NCBI RefSeq assembly: GCF_017874215.1
Contig: NZ_JAGGLB010000005.1
Coordinates: 294,359-358,358 of the forward strand
DNA: 64,000 nt
Direction of reading: 5' to 3'
From: Paenibacillus eucommiae
GTDB lineage: Bacteria > Bacillota > Bacilli > Paenibacillales > NBRC-103111
The translations under genes and the position numbers were made by a program. The notes beneath the pieces are model-generated. The model had not been told where the DNA came from, searched no databases, and was given only the letters and a program-made list of their open reading frames with translations. This document shows positions 17,917 through 27,129 of this stretch, in pieces. The number at the start of each line of letters is the position of its first letter. Position 1 is the stretch's first letter.

Positions 17917-19296
17917 ATGGGTACAACTATGAAAAAGAGAATGACCGGATTGATCGCATTCGGCTTAATCGCCAGCACAATTCTGGCAGGCTGCTCAAGC
18001 TCCAAAGAGGGCGATACAGGCACGGGTACAGATGGCAAGAAGGAAGAGCAAATTACATTATCTTTTGAAACTTCACTTTACGCAGAAGCACCTCACAAGA
18101 AAGCCATCGATTCCTTGATCAGCAAATATAATGAGAAAAATCCCAATGTGAAAATAACGGTTCATGGAGCCGATTATGAGAACTTCTGGGATAAGCTGAC
18201 CACAGAGGTTATTGCAGGAACGCAAGGAGATATCGTGCAAGTGTATCCGGAGAATATCGCTACCTATAATGCTTTGGTAGATGGCGGGGCTTTTCTTAAT
18301 CTAGATACTTATCTTAAAGGTAAGGAGCTTGAGACTAAATTAGTTGGTCAAGAGCTTAGCAAGGTGGACGACTCCTATTATGCAGTATCCAATTACGCAT
18401 GGGGAACCACTGGTATTTTCTACAGGAAGTCACTGTTTGAAAAAGCGAATATCGACCCGGCCACTGTAAAAACGCTGGACGATTTCAAAGCCGCTGCAGC
18501 TAAACTGGGCGTAGATACTAATGGCGATGGCAAGCTTGATCAATACGGCTTCGCCAGCGTAGTTGGTTCACACCCTTTCGTAGCATCTGAGTGGTACAGG
18601 CTGATTGCCAGACCGGTTTCAGGCGGTATTTATTTCCCTGATGGCGAAGCTGGACCTTATACTGCAGACCGCATTAACGTAAACTCTGACGCGAACGTCT
18701 GGGCAGCCAAATGGTGGCAGGATTTCATTAACGATCCGAAAATTACGCCTCCAGGAACAAGAGATAAGAAAGTCGGCCGGGAAATGTTCTGGAATGGCCA
18801 AGCGGCTATGAACATGGATGGTCCGTGGTTTATTGGTATGACACAAGAGCGGGATCAGGCGCTTATGGATGATCTGGGATTGCTTCCACAGCCGGCTATT
18901 ACGTATGAAGGCAAAGAATATAAGCCGAACCCGCATAACAACCCTTCGGTTGCGATGATTTCCAAGAAGAGCAAAAATGCGGATGAAGCCTGGAAATTCC
19001 TGGAGTGGATGACGACTCCTGAGGCACAGCAAATTATTGGCGGATCCGGTATGATTCCGAGCAATAAAGATTATGTAGCTACAGAAGAGTACAAGAACAA
19101 CAATCCATTGGCTGTCCAATTCTTCGAGTTCCAAGAGAATCTTTACGCACCTGCTGTAATGGATCCTCCGATTCCGGAGCAAGGCACGCTGTCACAAATC
19201 ATGGTCAACACTGCACAGGAAATGTTTATTGGCAAAAAAGACGCCAAGACATCAATGGATGATGCAGCAGGTAAAATGAAGGACGCAATAAAATAA
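17917..19296 (+). CDS. Extracellular solute-binding lipoprotein (CUT1, family 1)
   Basis: The 459-residue binding protein has a lipoprotein signal peptide with lipobox ILAGC (Cys26 acylated), a Gly/Ser/Thr linker, and the family 1 pattern (ENFWDKLTTEVIAGTQGDIV, FLEWMTTPEAQQIIG). It captures an oligosaccharide or sugar acid outside the cell for the two permeases that follow. The start is uncertain: GGGGG lies 12 bases before the ATG at 17917, and an ATG at 17929 would also give a good signal peptide. No ATPase gene is present, as is usual for CUT1 systems that share MsmX. A perfect 12 bp palindrome, CCGGGATCCCGG, lies upstream at 17721. Confidence 0.93.
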   Translation: MGTTMKKRMTGLIAFGLIASTILAGCSSSKEGDTGTGTDGKKEEQITLSFETSLYAEAPHKKAIDSLISKYNEKNPNVKITVHGADYENFWDKLTTEVIAGTQGDIVQVYPENIATYNALVDGGAFLNLDTYLKGKELETKLVGQELSKVDDSYYAVSNYAWGTTGIFYRKSLFEKANIDPATVKTLDDFKAAAAKLGVDTNGDGKLDQYGFASVVGSHPFVASEWYRLIARPVSGGIYFPDGEAGPYTADRINVNSDANVWAAKWWQDFINDPKITPPGTRDKKVGREMFWNGQAAMNMDGPWFIGMTQERDQALMDDLGLLPQPAITYEGKEYKPNPHNNPSVAMISKKSKNADEAWKFLEWMTTPEAQQIIGGSGMIPSNKDYVATEEYKNNNPLAVQFFEFQENLYAPAVMDPPIPEQGTLSQIMVNTAQEMFIGKKDAKTSMDDAAGKMKDAIK

Positions 19297-19300
19297 GATC

Positions 19301-19395
19301 GATGGTTAACATCATAGTGAACATCATAGTGAACGTGATGGGAACATGATAGTGAATGTAATGGTGAACGTGATGGTTAACGTGATGGTGAACAC
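19301..19395. repeat. Degenerate tandem tract (GTGATGGTGAAC units)
   Basis: Variants of AACGTGATGGTG and AACATCATAGTG repeat over about 95 bp between the binding-protein and permease genes. It lies inside the presumed operon mRNA and could alter folding between binding protein and permease. Confidence 0.75.
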
Positions 19396-19505
19396 GGTCT
19401 GATAGTTGAAGGCAAACGCACCCGTCCTGAAGGTGATGGATCCTGAATGTCCCTGAAGGGCGGGGCTGCGCTTACTGAATTTCCCGATGAAACCAAGGAG
19501 GGCAC

Positions 19506-20453
19506 ATGAAGCAAGCAGAAGCAAAACCAGTCTACCAAGAACCTTCCTTTTTCAAAAAGGAGTTAAAAAGGCTGAAGGAAAACCGCATCGCGTATTTATT
19601 TGTAGCGCCGCTGGTCATCTCTGTCGCATTGGTTTTGTTGTATCCCATCCTCAAAGCTGCGCTGATGAGCTTTCAATATTGGTATGTAGCGAAGCCGATT
19701 GCAGGGGGCAAGCATCCTTTCGTCGGAATGGAAAATTACCAGGAGGTAATTGGATCCGATTATTTTTTCAAGTCACTTGGCATCACATTTTTGTACATTG
19801 TTGTTACTGTGGCCGCCAGGTATATTCTGGGGTTAGGAACAGCGGTTTTGCTCAATATTAAATTCAAGGGAAGAGCATTTGTCCGGGCTCTGGTTATTAT
19901 TCCATGGGCAGTGCCTGAGGTTGTAGCCTGTCTCGTCTTTATTTTGATGTATGACTACCAATATGGAGTTATTAATGATGTACTTATCAAAATGCATATT
20001 CTCTCCAACCCAATCGCATTTCTCGGAGATTCCAATACCGCACTAGGGGCAGCTATGTTTGTGAATATATGGAAAGGATTTCCATTCGCTGCTATTATGC
20101 TTTTAGCCGGTTTGCAAAGTATTCCGAAGGATCTATATGAGGCTGCGACAGTCGATGGAGCTTCTGTATGGCGTCAATTCCGGAGCATAACGCTTCCTAT
20201 GCTGAAGCCTGTTTCCGTCGTTGTATTTTTGCTGCTAGTTGTATGGACAATCAAAGATTTCGGTATTGTTTACGTACTTACGGGCGGAGGTCCGAGTCGT
20301 GTCACAGAAATTTTGACCATCTTCATTTATCGCGCAGGCTTCAAATCGTTTAATTTCGGTATGGCCGCAGCAGGCGGTATGATCCTCCTGGTTATCTCGG
20401 TTATTTTCACCATGCTGTATTTAAAAGCGACGAAAGCGGGGGAAAACACGTGA
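19506..20453 (+). CDS. CUT1 ABC transporter permease (MalF/UgpA-like)
   Basis: The 315-residue permease has six hydrophobic segments and the cytoplasmic EAA loop EAATVDGASVWRQFRSITLP that docks the ATPase. A cytoplasmic N-terminal tail ends in KRLKENRIAYLFVAPL. AAGGAGG is 6 bases from the ATG. Its stop overlaps the GTG start of the next permease by 4 nt, giving translational coupling. It pairs with that permease to form the membrane channel for the substrate bound by the upstream lipoprotein. Confidence 0.94.
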   Translation: MKQAEAKPVYQEPSFFKKELKRLKENRIAYLFVAPLVISVALVLLYPILKAALMSFQYWYVAKPIAGGKHPFVGMENYQEVIGSDYFFKSLGITFLYIVVTVAARYILGLGTAVLLNIKFKGRAFVRALVIIPWAVPEVVACLVFILMYDYQYGVINDVLIKMHILSNPIAFLGDSNTALGAAMFVNIWKGFPFAAIMLLAGLQSIPKDLYEAATVDGASVWRQFRSITLPMLKPVSVVVFLLLVVWTIKDFGIVYVLTGGGPSRVTEILTIFIYRAGFKSFNFGMAAAGGMILLVISVIFTMLYLKATKAGENT

Positions 20454-21280
20454 AAAAACAACCACTAGTTTATATATGTGCCGTGCTGATCTCGCTTTTC
20501 GCCGTGTCTCCTTTTTTGTGGATGATCATTACATCATTAAAGTCGCAAACCGAAATATATAGCAACCCGGTCAGCTATTTTCCGAAGCAAATAAATTTGG
20601 AAGGCTACAAAGGAATGCTGAATCCGAATGCCGACAGCAATTTGAACTTTATGAAATGGTTCTATAATACAACGATTGTTTCCTTGCTAACGACGGTTTT
20701 CTCTATCGTTATTTCTGCACTTGGCGGCTATTCGATGTCGAGATTCCGCTATAGGGGCAGGATGGCCATTGGCTATTTGATTCTGATCACACAGATGCTT
20801 CCAGGATCTCTCTTGATCATTCCGCTTTACATTATTATGAAGGATTATAATTTGTTGAACTCACATTTTGGCCTGGTTATCGCTTATTCTACGATTGCCA
20901 TTCCGTTCTGTACCTGGATGCTGAAAGGTTATTTCGACAGTATTTCCTACTCGATTGATGAGGCGGCTATGGTCGATGGAGCCAGCAGATGGATGACGTT
21001 TGTGCGGATTTTGCTTCCGCTCACACTGCCAGGGCTTATGGTAACGTCGATTTTCTCGTTTCTCACGAGCTGGAATGAGTTCTTGTTCGCTCAAACCTTC
21101 CTCAGCGATTACGATAAATGGACTTTATCCGTAGGGATTGCCAGCTTCCAAGGACAGTATGTAGTCAACTGGGATTATCTGATGGCGGGTTCTGTGATTA
21201 CGACATTGCCAATCGTCATTGCCTTCTGGGCGCTGCAGAAATATTTGGTCAGTGGCATGACAGCTGGTGCGGTCAAATAG
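20450..21280 (+). CDS. CUT1 ABC transporter permease (MalG/UgpE-like)
   Basis: The 276-residue second permease starts at GTG inside the preceding stop (GTGA). It has six hydrophobic segments and the EAA loop EAAMVDGASRWMTFVRILLP. The C-terminus, YLVSGMTAGAVK, is typical of MalG-type subunits. An oxidoreductase gene follows after 81 bp, probably in the same transcript. Confidence 0.94.
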   Translation: MKKQPLVYICAVLISLFAVSPFLWMIITSLKSQTEIYSNPVSYFPKQINLEGYKGMLNPNADSNLNFMKWFYNTTIVSLLTTVFSIVISALGGYSMSRFRYRGRMAIGYLILITQMLPGSLLIIPLYIIMKDYNLLNSHFGLVIAYSTIAIPFCTWMLKGYFDSISYSIDEAAMVDGASRWMTFVRILLPLTLPGLMVTSIFSFLTSWNEFLFAQTFLSDYDKWTLSVGIASFQGQYVVNWDYLMAGSVITTLPIVIAFWALQKYLVSGMTAGAVK

Positions 21281-21361
21281 TGTGGTCATATAGTGTAATT
21301 TAACCAAGCTGCTTTTATTTTCTCACCCATCATCATCTTACTTATAAGGAGCCAATTATCC

Positions 21362-22363
21362 ATGATTAAATTCGGAATCGTAGGCATGGGAATCAGAGGC
21401 AGTCTGTTTGCCGATACCATCGTCCAAAACCCTTACGCAGAAATTACTGCCATTAGCGACTCTTATGAAGAAACTTTGAAGAAAAATATGGAGAAATACG
21501 ATGTGCCGGGTTATATCAACGTCGAAGATATGATTGAGCGGGAACAGTTGGATGCCATCGTCATCGCTACGCCCGATTTCTTGCATATGCAGCCTGTTAT
21601 GCTCGCAGCGCGCAAAGGTATTCATATTATGGTCGAAAAACCCTTCTCCACCTTGGTTGAGGAAGCCGAGGAGATGTTTGCCGAGGTTAAAAAAGCGGGA
21701 ATCAAATGCCTCGTAGCATTCGAAAACCGCTGGAATGCCCCCTTCGTCGCGGTTAAAGAAGCTGTAGATAATGGTGAAATCGGCAAAATCATTACCGTGA
21801 ATTCACGGCTAAACGACACCATTTTTGTCCCGACCAAAATGCTGAAATGGTCCAAAGGCTCTACCCCAGGCTGGTTTTTATTGCCGCATGCTACTGATAT
21901 TGCCCTATGGCTTAAAGACAGCAAGCCGATTAAGGTATACGCTGTTGGCACCAAGAAAAAGCTAGTATCCATGGGACTGGACACTTATGATTCCATTCAG
22001 GCAGTCGTCACTTTCGATGATGATACACATGCGACCTTTACGACAAGCTGGATACTGCCTGAATCGATGCCGCTTATTTATGATTTCAAATATGAAATTA
22101 TTGGCGAGCACGGTGCTTTATATGTCGACCTGGCGGATCAAATGGTACGCAGAGCGGGTACGGACTACAAGCATCTGCATACGCTGGGAACACCAATTAA
22201 CGGAATGCTGACCTCTTCGCCCAGCTATATGCTGAATTCCTTTATCGATAATATTCGACTGGATACCGAGCCAACTAGCGATGCTGCTGCAGGACTCTTG
22301 AACACGAGACTGGTGCATGCGATTCACAGATCTATGGAGTCTGGCGCGGTTGAAATGATTTAA
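21362..22363 (+). CDS. Gfo/Idh/MocA family oxidoreductase
   Basis: The 333-residue NAD(P)-dependent sugar dehydrogenase has the Rossmann motif GIVGMGIRG at residues 5-13, the catalytic-region EKPFS motif near 94-98, and a C-terminal alpha/beta substrate domain. Family members oxidise cyclitols, sugars or sugar acids. AAGGAG precedes the ATG. The position right behind a CUT1 transporter and before an intrinsic terminator makes it the first catabolic step for the imported compound. The compound itself is not identified, but uronate isomerase downstream hints at a uronic acid or derivative. Confidence 0.93.
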   Translation: MIKFGIVGMGIRGSLFADTIVQNPYAEITAISDSYEETLKKNMEKYDVPGYINVEDMIEREQLDAIVIATPDFLHMQPVMLAARKGIHIMVEKPFSTLVEEAEEMFAEVKKAGIKCLVAFENRWNAPFVAVKEAVDNGEIGKIITVNSRLNDTIFVPTKMLKWSKGSTPGWFLLPHATDIALWLKDSKPIKVYAVGTKKKLVSMGLDTYDSIQAVVTFDDDTHATFTTSWILPESMPLIYDFKYEIIGEHGALYVDLADQMVRRAGTDYKHLHTLGTPINGMLTSSPSYMLNSFIDNIRLDTEPTSDAAAGLLNTRLVHAIHRSMESGAVEMI

Positions 22364-22380
22364 TTTTTAGGAGTAAAGGA

Positions 22381-22426
22381 AGCCTGGCTGTTTGTGCGAA
22401 TATGATTCGCCGACTGCCGGGCTTTT
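22381..22426 (+). terminator. Intrinsic terminator of the transporter/dehydrogenase operon
   Basis: AAGCCTGGC pairs with GCCGGGCTT, with an inner GCGAAT/ATTCGC stem, followed by TTTTTC. Confidence 0.82.
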
Positions 22427-22602
22427 TCTCGTTGAAATGAGCTTGAACAGCAGAACTGATAGAAAGCCGGTGGCCTTTGCCACAGGAAATTTAACTTTTT
22501 ATCGTATTAGAACGACTCGATACTTTGCAGCGATAAAGCGACTTAGCGTTATGGTGGTAAAATGTTGAGGTGAGGAATTCTATGTGAGGCGCAGATTTGT
22601 AT

Positions 22603-22630
22603 ATGTTCACTATCCCTTTGGCTCAGGAGG
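22603..22630 (+). repeat. Composite repeat family, left module (copy 2)
   Basis: TATGTTCACTATCCCTTTG-GCTCAGGAGG. The stretch 22526-22546 (CTTTGCAGCGATAAAGCG) upstream recurs at 62280 and, more loosely, near 7561. About 165 bp of looser family sequence links this to array B. Confidence 0.75.
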
Positions 22631-22797
22631 GGAGAAAAAGCTTGGTGGCTGTTGGGTTTCAGTCAGGAGAAAAAGACCTTGCTAGCTCTCCATTTGAGCG
22701 TGGCAGGTTCGGAAGTTTGAAGCTGAGAGGGAAGGAATGTGAGAGGAAGAACGATAGTAAGCAGGCCATCTCCCTCGAATTGAAGCGTGTGCTTCAC

Positions 22798-22985
22798 TTA
22801 ACGATGTTTTTCATCGTTAAAGCAAGGGTTTTCAGATCAATCAACCACTTAATGATGATTTTCATCGCTAAAGTGGAAGGATGGCCTCTTCTAGGGGATA
22901 AACGGGATTTTAACGATGTTTTTCATTGTTAAAGTAAGGTTGTGGAGCGGCCCTTATGCTTTTAACGATGAAAATCATCGTTAAA
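22798..22985 (+). repeat. Four-palindrome array B
   Basis: Palindromes lie at 22798-22820, 22849-22871, 22909-22933 and 22961-22985, with centre spacings of 51, 61 and 52 bp. The fourth is perfect (TTTAACGATGA, AAA, TCATCGTTAAA). Confidence 0.92.
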
Positions 22986-23068
22986 GTAGCAGGGTCTTCT
23001 CGGCTGCGAGCGTTCTTCAGTCCCAGCGCCTTTGCCCGCCAGGAAATCTCAGCCAGCAAGTGAATACA

Positions 23069-23289
23069 TCTTGCTGGCTGTTCGTTTGAGCTTGGTGTTC
23101 GTACGATTGTAGCTGAGAGAGGGAAGGGCTGTGGGTGGAGGAGCGATAGCGTCCGCATTTAAAGATGTGTTTCTACCTGCATAGTCCAATCAAGGAAACA
23201 CATCTTTAACAGCGGTTGGAGCCCACAGCCATTCCCTCCCCGAACCACCAACGCCACGTAAATGCACCTCAAAGGACGCCACAAGGCAG
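23069..23289 (+). repeat. Right hairpin module (copy 2)
   Basis: The outer arms GAGGGAAGGGCTGTGGG (23119-23135) and CCCACAGCCATTCCCTC (23222-23238) enclose the inner stem AAAGATGTGTTTC (23161-23173) with GAAACACATCTTT (23195-23207). This inner stem differs from all other copies at two positions in each arm, and both changes keep pairing. The module runs up to the stop codon of the minus-strand AraC gene. Its end, GACGCCACAAGGCAGTC, lacks a T-run. Confidence 0.92.
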
Positions 23290-24165
23290 TCACTGTGATT
23301 TCATCTGCTTGCGATATTGAAGCGGGGAACGGCCGCAAAGTGATTTGAACACGCGTCCGAAATGTGTGCTGCTATCGAAGCCGCTTTCCTCGGCAATTGT
23401 GCTTACGGACAGGCGGGTGTTCTTGAGCAGCTTTTGCGCTTCGCGGATTCTGATTTGTTGCACGTATTCTACCAGGGTAAAGCCGGTCACCTTTTTGAAA
23501 ATATGGCACAAATAGTAGGGGCTGATATGGAAATGCTCAGCGATGGAGGGCAGCCGCAGTTTTTCGCGGTGATGCTCATTAATATGCTTGACGATGTCCG
23601 AAACGTTCCGGTGAAGCTCGGTTGGATGCTCCCGTCCAGGATCACGTTCGGAGGTCTTCTGCACCTCCCTATGCATCCATAGCAGGAGCTCGGCCAGCAG
23701 CAGCTTGAGATAGCCGTCGGCTCCGGGCTCTTTTCTATGCTGTTCAGTTAGCAGCTTTTCGAAGATTGCCTCCAAGGCCGGGTTCCCTTTGATGTGAGGT
23801 CTTATGACCGGGAAGCCTTCGAATGCGGCAAACAGATCGACCCCAATCTGAGCCTGCATGGGAGCAACAAAGCCCGCCTGAAAGTTTATCAGCACACGCT
23901 CATGGTTGGGGGAGCTAGCCTCGGTCGTCTTATGCAGCACAAGCGGAGGGATCAGCACCAAATCACCTTGAACGACATGATAGGAGCGATCTTTTATAAA
24001 ATAAAACCGTTCCCCTGCGCGCATATAATAAATTTCGTAAGTTTCATGAGCATGATTTTGATCCATATTAAAGGATTGTGTCCGAATGGCATGATGGATA
24101 TAAAAAGGAGCTTCATCTTCCGGCAAAGGCTGGTTCGAGCGCCGGGTAATTTTCGTATCTGTCAT
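23290..24165 (-). CDS. AraC-family transcriptional regulator (cupin sensor)
   Basis: This 291-residue regulator has an N-terminal cupin sensor (HAHETYEIYYMRAGERFYFI, GDLVLIPPLVLHKT) and a C-terminal AraC domain (ISPYYLCHIFKKVTGFTLVE; SGFDSSTHFGRVFKSLCG). AAAGGAG precedes the ATG. It is divergent from the oxidoreductase/uronate isomerase genes across a 142 bp A+T-rich spacer, so it is the likely regulator of those genes. Cupin-type AraC proteins usually bind a sugar directly. Confidence 0.94.
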   Translation of the reverse strand: MTDTKITRRSNQPLPEDEAPFYIHHAIRTQSFNMDQNHAHETYEIYYMRAGERFYFIKDRSYHVVQGDLVLIPPLVLHKTTEASSPNHERVLINFQAGFVAPMQAQIGVDLFAAFEGFPVIRPHIKGNPALEAIFEKLLTEQHRKEPGADGYLKLLLAELLLWMHREVQKTSERDPGREHPTELHRNVSDIVKHINEHHREKLRLPSIAEHFHISPYYLCHIFKKVTGFTLVEYVQQIRIREAQKLLKNTRLSVSTIAEESGFDSSTHFGRVFKSLCGRSPLQYRKQMKSQ

Positions 24166-24307
24166 CGAAGCTGTCTCCTTTCTACAATAAAAACAGAAAA
24201 AAAGAACAATATATATCGAAAAAATAAAAATTAAGCAATTTATGTGCTTTTTTTAAAATTATATTGCTATATACTGCAACTATATCATAGTTTTAGGAGG
24301 AGCGACA

Positions 24308-25606
24308 ATGGAGCTTTATGGACCACAACGTACGCGTTATGCATTAGTGGGAACAGGAGGAAGGGCTGTCTTCTTTTATCAGGCGATCGTGAAGGATTTT
24401 CGCGAGACATCAGAGCTGGCAGCTTTCTGCGACGTTAATCAAACCCGTATGAATGTAGCGAATAAACGGCTCGCCGCCGAGGGTGTAGGGCCTCTGCCAA
24501 CCTATAAAGCGGAAGCTTTTGATCAGATGATTCAGGAGGTGAAGCCTGATGTGGTCATTGTAACTTCAGTGGATCGGACGCATCACACCTATATTATCCG
24601 TGCAATGGAGTTGGGCTGTGACGTGATTACGGAAAAGCCGATGACGGTTGACGCTGAGAAGTGCCAGGAAATTCTGGATGCAGTAAAGCGCACCGGTAAA
24701 AACCTGCGTGTAGCCTTCAATTACCGTTACTCGCCACACAATACAAAAATCCGCGAATTAATTATGGAAGGCACGATTGGGGATGTGCATTCTGTTCATT
24801 TCGAATGGCTGCTCAATACGCAGCATGGGGCGGATTATTTCCGCCGGTGGCACCGGGATAAGCGCAATAGCGGGGGGCTGCTCGTGCATAAGTCGACGCA
24901 TCACTTTGATCTTGTGAATTTTTGGCTCGGGTCGAAGCCGAAAACGGTTTTTGCGATGGGGGATCTACTGTTTTATGGGCGTGAGAATGCTGAGAGGCGC
25001 GGTGTGACGGAGTTTTATTCGCGTGCTTATGGCAGTGAAGCGGCAAAGAATGATCCGTTCGCTCTGCACATGGAGGAGCACGAAGGTCTGAAAGAGATGT
25101 ATCTGGATGCCGAGCATGAGGATGGATATATGCGTGATCAAAGTGTTTTTGGAGATGGAATTAGCATTGAGGATACGATGGGGGTTATGGTTCGCTATGA
25201 GAACAGGGCGGTGCTGACTTATTCACTCTACGCCTACTCCCCTTGGGAAGGCTTTCGTGTCTGCTTTAACGGCAGCAAGGGCCGGATCGAGATGAATGTG
25301 GTGGAAGCCTCCTATGTGAACTCGGGTGGTGAGCAGGCACTTGAAGGTGCGGTAATTGGCAAAAAAATTATCGTGCACCCGATGTTTGCTTCGCCATATG
25401 AAGCTGCGGTAGAGGAAGGAAAGGGCGGTCATGGCGGGGGAGACCCGGTGCTGCTTAACGATTTGTTCGGTACACCTGAGCCGGACCGTTTCAAGAGGGC
25501 CGCCTCTCATGAGGACGGGGCGATGTCGATTCTTACGGGTATCGCAGGCAACCGTTCGATGGCGACTGGGCTGCCAGTGGCGATCGCGGACCTGGTGAAA
25601 TTCTAA
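24308..25606 (+). CDS. Gfo/Idh/MocA family oxidoreductase (long form)
   Basis: The 432-residue dehydrogenase has a Rossmann-type N-terminus (ALVGTGGRA near residues 12-20), TEKPMT near 110-115, and HKSTHHFDLVNFW with the conserved active-site His region. It is about 100 residues longer than the 21362 paralogue, with extra loops in the C-terminal domain (RREN-like segment around 220-260), as in glycosyl hydrolase family 109-like or 3-keto-glycoside-type members. TAGGAGGAG precedes the ATG. Uronate isomerase follows 70 bp downstream, so it probably acts on a uronic acid derivative or glycoside before isomerisation. The exact substrate is not visible. Confidence 0.92.
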   Translation: MELYGPQRTRYALVGTGGRAVFFYQAIVKDFRETSELAAFCDVNQTRMNVANKRLAAEGVGPLPTYKAEAFDQMIQEVKPDVVIVTSVDRTHHTYIIRAMELGCDVITEKPMTVDAEKCQEILDAVKRTGKNLRVAFNYRYSPHNTKIRELIMEGTIGDVHSVHFEWLLNTQHGADYFRRWHRDKRNSGGLLVHKSTHHFDLVNFWLGSKPKTVFAMGDLLFYGRENAERRGVTEFYSRAYGSEAAKNDPFALHMEEHEGLKEMYLDAEHEDGYMRDQSVFGDGISIEDTMGVMVRYENRAVLTYSLYAYSPWEGFRVCFNGSKGRIEMNVVEASYVNSGGEQALEGAVIGKKIIVHPMFASPYEAAVEEGKGGHGGGDPVLLNDLFGTPEPDRFKRAASHEDGAMSILTGIAGNRSMATGLPVAIADLVKF

Positions 25607-25676
25607 TTTAGCGGATTTCTAATCTGCTAAGCAAATAAAGGGGTCTTAGCGGGGACATGAGGGGAGTAACGGACCT

Positions 25677-27086
25677 ATGAAATCGTTCATGGATGAGCAG
25701 TTTCTGCTTGAAAATCAAACGGCTGTTAAGCTGTATGAGCAATTTGCAAGGGAAATGCCGATCATAGATTACCACTGTCACTTAAGTCCAAAGGAGATTT
25801 ATGAGAATAAATCGTTCAAGACGATCACGGAAGCTTGGCTGTACGGCGATCATTACAAATGGCGGGTGATGAGAGCTAATGGCGTGGCAGAAAAATATGT
25901 GACCGGGGGCGAAGACGTCAGTGATTATGAGCGCTTCCTGGCGTGGGCCAGAACGGTGCCGATGACGATCGGCAATCCGCTTTATCACTGGTCCCATTTG
26001 GAGCTGCAGCGATTTTTTGGGGTTTATGATACGATTCATGAGAAGACTGCTCCGTTAATCTGGAAGAAAGTCAATGCTCAGCTGAATAGTGAAGGCTATG
26101 GGGCGAGGGATTTTATCGTCAAATCTAATGTGAAAGTCATTTGTACGACGGATGACCCCACAGACACCCTGGAGTATCATTTGAAAATAAAAACGCTTGA
26201 AAATTTCGATACCGCGGTGCTTCCTAGCTTTAGACCTGACAAAGGGCTGGAGATCAATCGCCGTGGTTTTGTGGATTGGGTAGCCAAGCTTGAGCAGGTA
26301 TATGGTCATAAAATTGAAGACTATGATCAGCTATTGGCTGCTCTTGAAGCGCGTGTGCGGTTTTTCCATGCTGTCGGAGGGCGAGTATCGGACCATGCTC
26401 TGGATGAGCTGGGTTATGTGGAGTCTACGAAAGAGGAAGCTGCGGCTATTTTTGCAAAGGCCCTAAAGGGCGGTATGATCAGCATAGAAGAAGAGTATGC
26501 CTACAAAACATTCACACTCACTTTTCTCGGCAAGCTTTATTCCGAGCTAGGGTGGGTCATGCAGCTGCATATTCACGCTCACAGAAACAATAATTCCCGG
26601 ATGTTTGGCAAGATTGGTGCAGACACAGGCTATGATTCCATTCAAGACGGTTCCATTGCTAGTCCACTGGTCAGGCTGTTGGATGGATTGGATAGCAGTG
26701 GTGAACTGCCCAAAACGATTTTATATTCACTTAATTCGAAGGATAATGAGGTTCTGGGCTCAATTATCGGAAGCTTTCAGGGCGATGGCATTGCTGGTAA
26801 AATTCAATTTGGCTCGGCATGGTGGTTTAATGATACGAAGGAAGGCATGCTCGACCAGTTAAAGACACTGGCGAATCTAGGTCTTCTTAGCCGGTTTGTC
26901 GGTATGCTCACAGATTCCCGCAGCTTTCTGTCGTACACGAGACATGAGTACTTTAGGAGAATCCTATGCAGCTTGATCGGTGAGTGGGTCGAAAATGGAG
27001 AGGCCCCCAATGATATGGAGCTCATGGGAGCGATCGTTCAAGCCATATGTTATGGCAATGCCAAAGCGTATTTCGGATTTAAATGA
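25677..27086 (+). CDS. uxaC: Uronate (glucuronate/galacturonate) isomerase
   Basis: The 469-residue amidohydrolase-superfamily enzyme converts D-glucuronate to D-fructuronate and D-galacturonate to D-tagaturonate. The metal-binding H33 and H35 lie in IDYHCHLSPKEIYENK, and QLHIHAHRNNNSRMFG holds a further histidine cluster. The length and the N-terminal FMDEQFLLEN/LYEQFAREMPIIDYHCH layout are classic for UxaC. GAGGGGAG precedes the ATG. It is the last gene of the unit, and later steps (UxaB/UxuB, KdgK) are not in the window. This is the strongest indication that the region handles uronic acids. Confidence 0.95.
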   Translation: MKSFMDEQFLLENQTAVKLYEQFAREMPIIDYHCHLSPKEIYENKSFKTITEAWLYGDHYKWRVMRANGVAEKYVTGGEDVSDYERFLAWARTVPMTIGNPLYHWSHLELQRFFGVYDTIHEKTAPLIWKKVNAQLNSEGYGARDFIVKSNVKVICTTDDPTDTLEYHLKIKTLENFDTAVLPSFRPDKGLEINRRGFVDWVAKLEQVYGHKIEDYDQLLAALEARVRFFHAVGGRVSDHALDELGYVESTKEEAAAIFAKALKGGMISIEEEYAYKTFTLTFLGKLYSELGWVMQLHIHAHRNNNSRMFGKIGADTGYDSIQDGSIASPLVRLLDGLDSSGELPKTILYSLNSKDNEVLGSIIGSFQGDGIAGKIQFGSAWWFNDTKEGMLDQLKTLANLGLLSRFVGMLTDSRSFLSYTRHEYFRRILCSLIGEWVENGEAPNDMELMGAIVQAICYGNAKAYFGFK

Positions 27087-27099
27087 AAAACGTCAGTTA

Positions 27100-27129
27100 G
27101 AGGGGAAGCCACCATGTTGGTTTCCCCTC
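27100..27129 (+). terminator. Hairpin after uxaC, terminator-like
   Basis: GAGGGGAA (27100-27107) pairs with TTCCCCTC (27122-27129), and the stem extends inward. No T-run follows, so termination is uncertain. A C-rich low-complexity stretch (27128-27203) follows, and nothing else is seen up to the next gene. Confidence 0.5.

Noticed and set aside
17736..18068. 110-codon frame upstream of the binding-protein gene
   Set aside because: It overlaps the signal-peptide region of the real gene in another frame and has no ribosome site or family match.
22597..22932. 111-codon + strand frame over repeat copy 2
   Set aside because: It consists of left module, linker and palindromes and has no conserved protein counterpart at other copies.
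22798..22985. CRISPR-like array from regularly spaced palindromic repeats
   Set aside because: The sequences between the palindromes are conserved from array to array, spacings alternate 51/62/51, and no cas genes are present. Real spacers would be unique.
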